In this document: one piece after another, positions 44,661 through 49,407 of the stretch
Layout: every line of letters begins with the position of its first letter
How positions within the stretch are numbered: the stretch's first letter is position 1
Origin: Rickettsiales bacterium
Lineage (GTDB): Bacteria; Pseudomonadota; Alphaproteobacteria; Rickettsiales; UBA1997
Length of the DNA stretch: 49,407 nucleotides
NCBI GenBank assembly: GCA_021298605.1
Contig: JAJTDS010000003.1
Coordinates: 1-49,407, forward strand
Reading direction: 5' to 3'
Translations under genes and position numbers: made by a program
The notes under the pieces: generated by a model
The model's input: only the letters and a program-made list of their open reading frames with translations
Databases searched by the model: none
Told to the model about the DNA's origin: nothing

Positions 44661-44810
44661 AATTCGGGAACGATTGCAATATTTGTTTTTTCCTTTATTC
44701 ATAAGGTTAAAATAATAGTTAAGATTTACTTAACTAGTCAAGGCCCTTATAAATTAGAAAACTTATATATTTGAAGATATCTATTATTGATAAATTAAGA
44801 TATACTACTC

Positions 44811-45902
44811 CTACTTTATAAAGAGTTTTTTACTAAAATTAATTGCTGGTTTTTCAATATATTTAAAAAGCAACCAAGAAACAAATATTGTGCATATTAT
44901 AACTAAAACAGCACATATATTACGATTTTCAATATTGCCAGAATAGAAATTTGGAAACATTGTTTGAGCCACCAAATTATGAGATAGGTACATAGAATAA
45001 GATATATCGGCCAAGAAAATTACGAACTTAGGTAGCTTTATATTTGGCGCATTTAAGTATAATAAAATAAAAACAACCATCGGCATAATATATTCTTTTG
45101 CAATTGCTATATTGTTTTCAAATCTTAAAATATTTGATAAAAACAACAATAAAACTATTGATAAAATCATAGTTATTGCATCGATTCTATTTGTGTAGTG
45201 CAGATATGCAACACTGCCAATAAACATTATTATTGTAAAAGAAATTGTTTTTACCAAAAAAATTGACATTTGTATTTTAAAAAACTTAAAACTAGAAAAT
45301 TGATTAGCAAATGATGAGAGTGAAATATTTCTGAATGTTGTGTTTCCATCTACCCAAAAATGATCGCCATTTTTTATCAAATAATCTATTAAACCAAGTG
45401 TTATAAGATAACCTACTATTGAATAGATAATTATATGTTTTAGATCGATTTTTTTACAAAAAAAGAAAAATACTAAACAAATAAGATAAAACTTTATCTC
45501 AATTATAAGCGTCCAGCTAGGGATTGCAAACAGACCTGATGCAGGAATAAAATCTGATAACAAAAGTAAATTTGGAATCAAGTTAATATAATTACCGTCA
45601 AAGTTAATAGATGAGCGATGTGTAAAATAGACTAATAATGATAAAGCTGACACAACAAATAAAGCTGGATATATTCTGAAAATTCTATGTATTATAAATT
45701 CTTTAATGTTTAATTTTTCTAAAGACATTAATATAACAAAACCAGAAATAATAAAAAACATTATAACGCCAGTATTTCCATGACTTAGAAAGTGCTGCAA
45801 TATAATTGATGGGTGTGGGTTTGCAACTAAAAATAAATGATGAAAAAGAACACCTAAACAGGCAACGGCTCTAAGTAAAACAATAAAATTTAATCTATTC
45901 AT
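44811..45902 (-). CDS. Acyltransferase family 3 (O-antigen acetylase-like)
   Basis: This 363-residue integral membrane protein has about ten hydrophobic helices. The start NFIVLLRAVACLGVLFHHLF contains the conserved Arg and the His pair (H21, H22) of acyltransferase-3 proteins, and GVIMFFIISGFVI follows near residue 50, as in OafA and related enzymes that O-acetylate surface polysaccharides. The tail ends with WLLFKYIEKPAINFSKK, also typical. It stands alone, framed by two IS1595-like copies in opposite orientation (44514-44660 and 46026-46493), so it may have been moved or captured with them. It could modify the sugar made by the operon at 21771-31572, but this is inference. Confidence 0.88.
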   Translation of the reverse strand: MNRLNFIVLLRAVACLGVLFHHLFLVANPHPSIILQHFLSHGNTGVIMFFIISGFVILMSLEKLNIKEFIIHRIFRIYPALFVVSALSLLVYFTHRSSINFDGNYINLIPNLLLLSDFIPASGLFAIPSWTLIIEIKFYLICLVFFFFCKKIDLKHIIIYSIVGYLITLGLIDYLIKNGDHFWVDGNTTFRNISLSSFANQFSSFKFFKIQMSIFLVKTISFTIIMFIGSVAYLHYTNRIDAITMILSIVLLLFLSNILRFENNIAIAKEYIMPMVVFILLYLNAPNIKLPKFVIFLADISYSMYLSHNLVAQTMFPNFYSGNIENRNICAVLVIICTIFVSWLLFKYIEKPAINFSKKLFIK

Positions 45903-46025
45903 AAGGTCAATAATTTATTAATCCATATATTAAGGAATAAGAAAATAAAGATATTTAGTTGTAAATATTTTAGCAAGTATAAATATTTAGGTTGTTATGC
46001 ATTGATTATAACCAAGCTAATAAAA

Positions 46026-46493
46026 GGGTCTAGACAACTTTAAAGATGATTTTCTATATTTTTTTTAACAAAATTTTATACAAATCTTGTTTTCGATGGT
46101 TAAATCTAAATTCACTTTCTTTTAAGTGCAAGATGAGTTTTTCATTCGTTAATCCGTTAAATTTTGCCAATCTTCTTTTGCAGTAGCTCCAGAAAGACTA
46201 TATATCATTAACATGATTTTTTCCTCGAGCAAATTCATTATGAGAATGAAAAACTCGATGATAGGTATAGCCATTTAAAATTAAGCCATCGTAAGCCTTC
46301 CACCCATCATTATTAATTGTTAATCCCTCAATAATTTTCCCTGAATAATAGGCATCAATTGTCATCAAAACAAAAATACTTCAAATCTCTTGAAATTTCT
46401 TCTCAGAAATATGGGAATGTTTTATATACTTGTTTTGCATAGACAAATTAAGGCTTTAATTGATATCAAAATCAACTAAAATTGTCTAGACCC
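46026..46493 (-). mobile_element. IS1595 (ISXO2-like) element, internally deleted
   Basis: This 468-bp element has both terminal repeats, GGGTCTAGACAACTTT on the left and the inverse of GGGTCTAGACAATTTT on the right. On the minus strand the transposase starts as MQNKYIKHSHISEKKF (46440), breaks at a frameshift, and a deletion joins it to a C-terminal part with DGWKAYDGLILNGYTYHRVF, NEFARGKNHVND, then an in-frame stop, and FWSYCKRRLAKFNGLTNEK, EFRFNHRKQ. This is a clear ISXO2-type DDE part, now dead. No target site duplication is obvious at the borders. Confidence 0.85.
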
Positions 46494-46520
46494 TAAGTAG
46501 ATTATAGATTCAGCATAAAA

Positions 46521-46967
46521 TTACTTTCCTGTAATTAATTTTATGATGAAGCCACTAAAAAAACTAGCTATAATCGGCATAAACTCCACAATAGCAAAAA
46601 CTACAGCAATTATTAATGAACTTCCCACCACTATCTTTAAAACAGTTTCCATTAAAAGCTTTTTCAGCATTTTGCTTTGATCATAATTTTCTGATTTCTT
46701 GCGAGATACTTTCTTCGCCTCTTCTAATTGCTCTTCTTCTGTCATTTCTTCCAATTCTTCATTAACCGCTTCTGCAGTTGCTTCGCCATCTTTTTTAGAA
46801 TTATTACTAACCGTAGACTTTGTTGCTACTTTAGGCTTGCCTTGATTCTTTTTAGCTTCATTTTTTTTATTAACCTGATTTTTCATAAAAGCAGAAAGCT
46901 TTTCGTGATTTTCTTCACTTGTTTTCGTGGCTCCAGTTTGAGCAAGTAATTTAGATAGATCTTTCAT
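46521..46967 (-). CDS. Small membrane-anchored protein of unknown function
   Basis: With the ATG at 46967 (MKDLSKLLAQTGA) the protein has 148 residues; an earlier start would overlap mtaB and add a non-conserved stretch. The middle is charged and low in complexity (many Lys, Asn, Glu and Ser, about residues 20-100), with NEELEEMTEEEQLEEAKKVS likely a helix. The C-terminus carries one long hydrophobic segment or two short ones (VVGSSLIIAVVFAIVEFMPIIASFFSGFI), so it is tail-anchored in a membrane. It lies 16 bases after mtaB on the same strand. No family is recognised. Confidence 0.6.
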   Translation of the reverse strand: MKDLSKLLAQTGATKTSEENHEKLSAFMKNQVNKKNEAKKNQGKPKVATKSTVSNNSKKDGEATAEAVNEELEEMTEEEQLEEAKKVSRKKSENYDQSKMLKKLLMETVLKIVVGSSLIIAVVFAIVEFMPIIASFFSGFIIKLITGK

Positions 46968-46983
46968 AAAATATTTATTAAAT

Positions 46984-48369
46984 TTACAATATTTTTGCCA
47001 ACAGATGATTATTTTCAATACCAATAATCTCAACTTCAACTATCGATCCAACCTTAATATTACTTTGAAGATCATCGACTATTTTTACATCAAGAAAATT
47101 TTCACTTTTTCCAAAATTATTTTTTTCAAGCAAAATTTTACTTTTTTTATTGATATTTTTTTGCATAAATTTTTGCAACTCTAAATTACCCACTTCCCTT
47201 AATATTCTAGCTCTTTCTTTGATAATTTTAGCTGGAATTTGTGGCATTTTTGAGGCAGGAGTTCCATCTCTCGCAGAGTAAGGAAAAATATGGGTATAAA
47301 CCAAACCCAATTCCTTAATTAAATTAACACTATTATTGAAAGCATCATTGCTTTCAGTAGGAAAACCTGCAATAATATCACAACCAAAGGCAATTTCTGG
47401 CCTTACCTTTTTTGCTTTTAAACAAAAATCAATAACATCTTGGCGATTATGCCTTCTCGCCATTCTTTTAAGAATTAAATCATCTCCCGATTGAATACTA
47501 AGATGCAAATAGGGCATTAATCTTGGCTGGGTTGCAAGTAACTCACAAAAATCTTCACCTAACTCTGCAACATCAACCGAAGAAAGCCTCAATCTGGGCA
47601 AATCTGGCAATAAATCAAGCATTCGCTTTATCATTTTTGTTAAGCTAATTGGGGCGGGAAAATCTTTTCCATAATCTGAAATATCAACCCCTGTAAGCAC
47701 TATTTCTTTATGACCAGCATCAATCATTTTACGGGATTGAGCAATTATTTCGCCAAAAGGCACTGAACGGCTATTTCCTCTGCCAAATGGTATGATACAA
47801 AAAGTACAACGATGATTGCACCCATTTTGAATCTCTAAAAAAGCTCTAGTTTGATCTTCAAAATAAGAAACCAGCTGTGGAGCCGTTTCTCTAACCGACA
47901 TAATATCATTAACTCTTATCTTTCCATAATCATCCTCGCTTAAAAATAAACTATTTTGCTGTCTAGTTTTTAGAAATATTTCATCCGAATGGTTTTTAAT
48001 ATTCGCTTGACGATTATCTTTTAGAAAAATTGAATTATTTTTATAGCTTTCAGCCTTTGATTTTTCTGCATTTCCCAAAACCAAATCAACCTCTTTCATT
48101 ATTGCATATTTTTTAGGATCAATTTGTGCTGCACAACCAGTTACCACTATTTTAGCTTCAGGATTTTGCTTGCGAAATTTTTTAATTGCCTTTTTTAAAT
48201 CTTGCTCTGCTTTTTCAGTAACCGCACAACTATTGAAAACTATATAGTTTTTTTCGCCCGCAATATCAATTGCATTTTTTATTGCCTCACTTTCAAAACT
48301 ATTAAGCCTACAACCAAATGTAACTACTTGATTCTCTTTATTGTTGTAGCTTTTTGTATCTTTTATCAT
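46984..48369 (-). CDS. mtaB: tRNA (N6-L-threonylcarbamoyladenosine37) methylthiotransferase MtaB
   Basis: MtaB adds a methylthio group to t6A37 in tRNAs for ANN codons. The 461-residue protein has the UPF0004 part with FGCRLNSFESEAI, FNSCAVTEKAEQD and VVTGCAAQIDP carrying three cluster cysteines, then the radical SAM signature NGCNHRCTFCIIPFGRGNSRS near residue 162-182, and a C-terminal TRAM-like part (about 395-461). The 'CIIPFGRG' form points to MtaB and not MiaB. It overlaps the BON lipoprotein gene by 32 bases. Confidence 0.92.
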   Translation of the reverse strand: MIKDTKSYNNKENQVVTFGCRLNSFESEAIKNAIDIAGEKNYIVFNSCAVTEKAEQDLKKAIKKFRKQNPEAKIVVTGCAAQIDPKKYAIMKEVDLVLGNAEKSKAESYKNNSIFLKDNRQANIKNHSDEIFLKTRQQNSLFLSEDDYGKIRVNDIMSVRETAPQLVSYFEDQTRAFLEIQNGCNHRCTFCIIPFGRGNSRSVPFGEIIAQSRKMIDAGHKEIVLTGVDISDYGKDFPAPISLTKMIKRMLDLLPDLPRLRLSSVDVAELGEDFCELLATQPRLMPYLHLSIQSGDDLILKRMARRHNRQDVIDFCLKAKKVRPEIAFGCDIIAGFPTESNDAFNNSVNLIKELGLVYTHIFPYSARDGTPASKMPQIPAKIIKERARILREVGNLELQKFMQKNINKKSKILLEKNNFGKSENFLDVKIVDDLQSNIKVGSIVEVEIIGIENNHLLAKIL

Positions 48370-48955
48370 TTTTCAATATAACATGATTGACAACTTTTTT
48401 AACACCATAACTTTTAGCAACTCTTTTAAAAACTTGCTTTAATTCTGCATCATCTTTAGCCAAGCCAACTAAATAAACAACTTGATTAGAGGTAATAACA
48501 TGATAATTTGCAGAAGATATTTTTCTGTCTGCAAGCATTTTAGTCCTAATTTTTGTAGTTATGAAAGAGTCAATCATAGATTGATTAAATTCATCAACAA
48601 AAAAACCTAGAGTCTTTTTTCTAGGCTCCTCAATATTAACTTCATCTATAACCTCTTCTACACCATCAATTTTCCAAGCCAAATTATAGGCTTTTTTAGC
48701 ATTATCAATATTTTTTGTTACCCCTGTCAATAACACCCTATTTTCACTTACTGTTGCCTTGATATTACTGTCAATACCCCTCAATTTATTTTCCAATAAA
48801 GAGAAATTAATTTTAGCAGAAATCAAAGCATCATTTTTACTTTGTTCAATATTTTTATCGCGAGAAACCACAACCCCAGTAATAACAGTCCCCACTGCTA
48901 CAGTTTCAACACAAGCAACATTAAAAAGCAAGATAAATAGCAAGAAAAATTTCAT
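48338..48955 (-). CDS. BON-domain lipoprotein
   Basis: This 205-residue lipoprotein (signal with lipobox NVAC, Cys15) has two BON domains (about residues 42-110 and 125-195), including SAKINFSLLENKLRGIDSNIKATVSENRVLLTGVTKN. Double-BON lipoproteins such as DolP/YraP bind anionic phospholipid and keep the outer membrane intact. TVITGVVVSRDKNIEQSKND near residue 25-45 also fits that family. The gene overlaps mtaB at its 3' end, so they are translationally linked. The family call is reliable; the partner is unknown. Confidence 0.85.
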   Translation of the reverse strand: MKFFLLFILLFNVACVETVAVGTVITGVVVSRDKNIEQSKNDALISAKINFSLLENKLRGIDSNIKATVSENRVLLTGVTKNIDNAKKAYNLAWKIDGVEEVIDEVNIEEPRKKTLGFFVDEFNQSMIDSFITTKIRTKMLADRKISSANYHVITSNQVVYLVGLAKDDAELKQVFKRVAKSYGVKKVVNHVILKNDKRYKKLQQ

Positions 48956-49146
48956 AAATTCTTAAAGAAAAATTAACAAATTCGACTTAATTTAAGTTTA
49001 AAATATTTTGAAACACCTTAAACACTCCTTAAAATAAGATTTTGTAGCAAATAACAATATTTTTTTAATTATTAGATTGCAATTTATTTTTTATCTTTTA
49101 GATTTCTCCTAACTTGTAATTTATGTTTATTTTTTAGCTATTTTAT

Positions 49147-49221
<75 letters not shown>

Positions 49222-49256
49222 TTAAAGCTTTCTAAAATAGGCAACAAATTTATCCA

Positions 49257-49407
49257 CTAGATCACCATACCATTAAATTGATGTTCCCAAAGTTTTTTAA
49301 AATTTCCATTTTCAATTTTTAGGAGATCATCAAAACTTCCATCTTCAACAATTTTACCCTTATTCAATACGATAATTCTATCTAAATGCTTAATGGTTGA
49401 TAATCGA
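49257..49407 (-). CDS. ABC transporter ATP-binding protein, C-terminal end (cut by window edge)
   Basis: Reading in from the right edge on the minus strand, about 49 codons end at a TAG (49257-49259). They contain RLSTIKHLDRIIVLNKGKIV, the His-switch region and the following strands of an ABC exporter ATPase (usual form HRLSTI..LDRI.VL..G.I.E.G), then EDGSFDDLLKIENGNFKKLW, a typical tail. The rest, including whether membrane helices are fused to it, lies outside the window. It is a candidate for the ATPase that the fusion protein at 19522-21477 lacks, but distance gives no support. Confidence 0.85.
   Translation of the reverse strand, partial: RLSTIKHLDRIIVLNKGKIVEDGSFDDLLKIENGNFKKLWEHQFNGMVI

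Noticed and set aside
44506..46501. Composite transposon with target site duplication
   Set aside because: I compared bases next to both outer IS ends and found no matching direct repeat; both transposases are also broken.
49257..49407. ABC ATPase end considered as the missing partner of the ABC/HlyD fusion
   Set aside because: It lies 28 kb away, only 49 codons are seen, and it may belong to a complete exporter outside the window.

Overview
The window is very AT-rich and reads as chromosome of a reduced, probably host-associated alphaproteobacterium, most likely Rickettsiales or a relative. This is inference from base composition, the 4.5S RNA gene directly upstream of dnaX, near-absence of Shine-Dalgarno motifs, Rickettsiales-like palindromic repeats and an IS1595/ISXO2-type relic. 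It still keeps lipid A (lpxK), O-antigen type sugar synthesis and the MEP isoprenoid enzyme dxr, so it is not a minimal genome.

Region 1 (122-10046, minus strand): a HAD hydrolase, then an envelope lipoprotein operon (two LPP20-type proteins, a tiny lipoprotein and a CsgG-like protein with a FlgT-like C-terminus), a giant AsmA/YhdP-like protein, a response regulator with an odd kinase-like tail, dnaX and the SRP RNA gene. Region 2 (10271-13320): an accessory islet with a decayed rhuM and a type II restriction-modification pair. Region 3 (13398-21477): secA, a 600-base gap with a GC-rich structured element, xseA, and a two-gene export system made of a TolC-like protein and an ABC-membrane-domain/HlyD fusion without an ATPase domain.

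Region 4 (21771-34522, plus strand): a surface polysaccharide operon with overlapping genes. rfbF, rfbG and rfbH would make CDP-3,6-dideoxy-4-ketohexose. A TPP-dependent, acetolactate-synthase-like enzyme (as in yersiniose synthesis), a dehydroquinate-synthase-like cyclase, an SDR, an HpaI-type aldolase and a final NAD epimerase/reductase suggest an unusual branched or cyclitol-bearing sugar. Two glycosyltransferase-like genes and a membrane KAP/YobI-type NTPase close the block.

Region 5 (34725-43284): housekeeping genes rbfA, dxr, rseP, lpxK, tRNA-Arg(CCG), a CinA-type protein, yraN, obgE and a DEAD-box helicase, plus a small membrane protein resembling transmembrane terpene cyclases. Region 6 (43285-46500): a repeat-rich scar with palindromic repeats, transposase remnants and an acyltransferase between two inverted copies of one IS. 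Region 7 (46521-49407): a small membrane protein, mtaB, a BON-domain lipoprotein, tRNA-Gly(GCC) and the C-terminal end of an ABC ATPase cut by the window edge.

The strongest candidates for something new are the ATPase-less ABC/HlyD fusion, the branched-sugar operon, the structured element before xseA and the terpene-cyclase-like protein.
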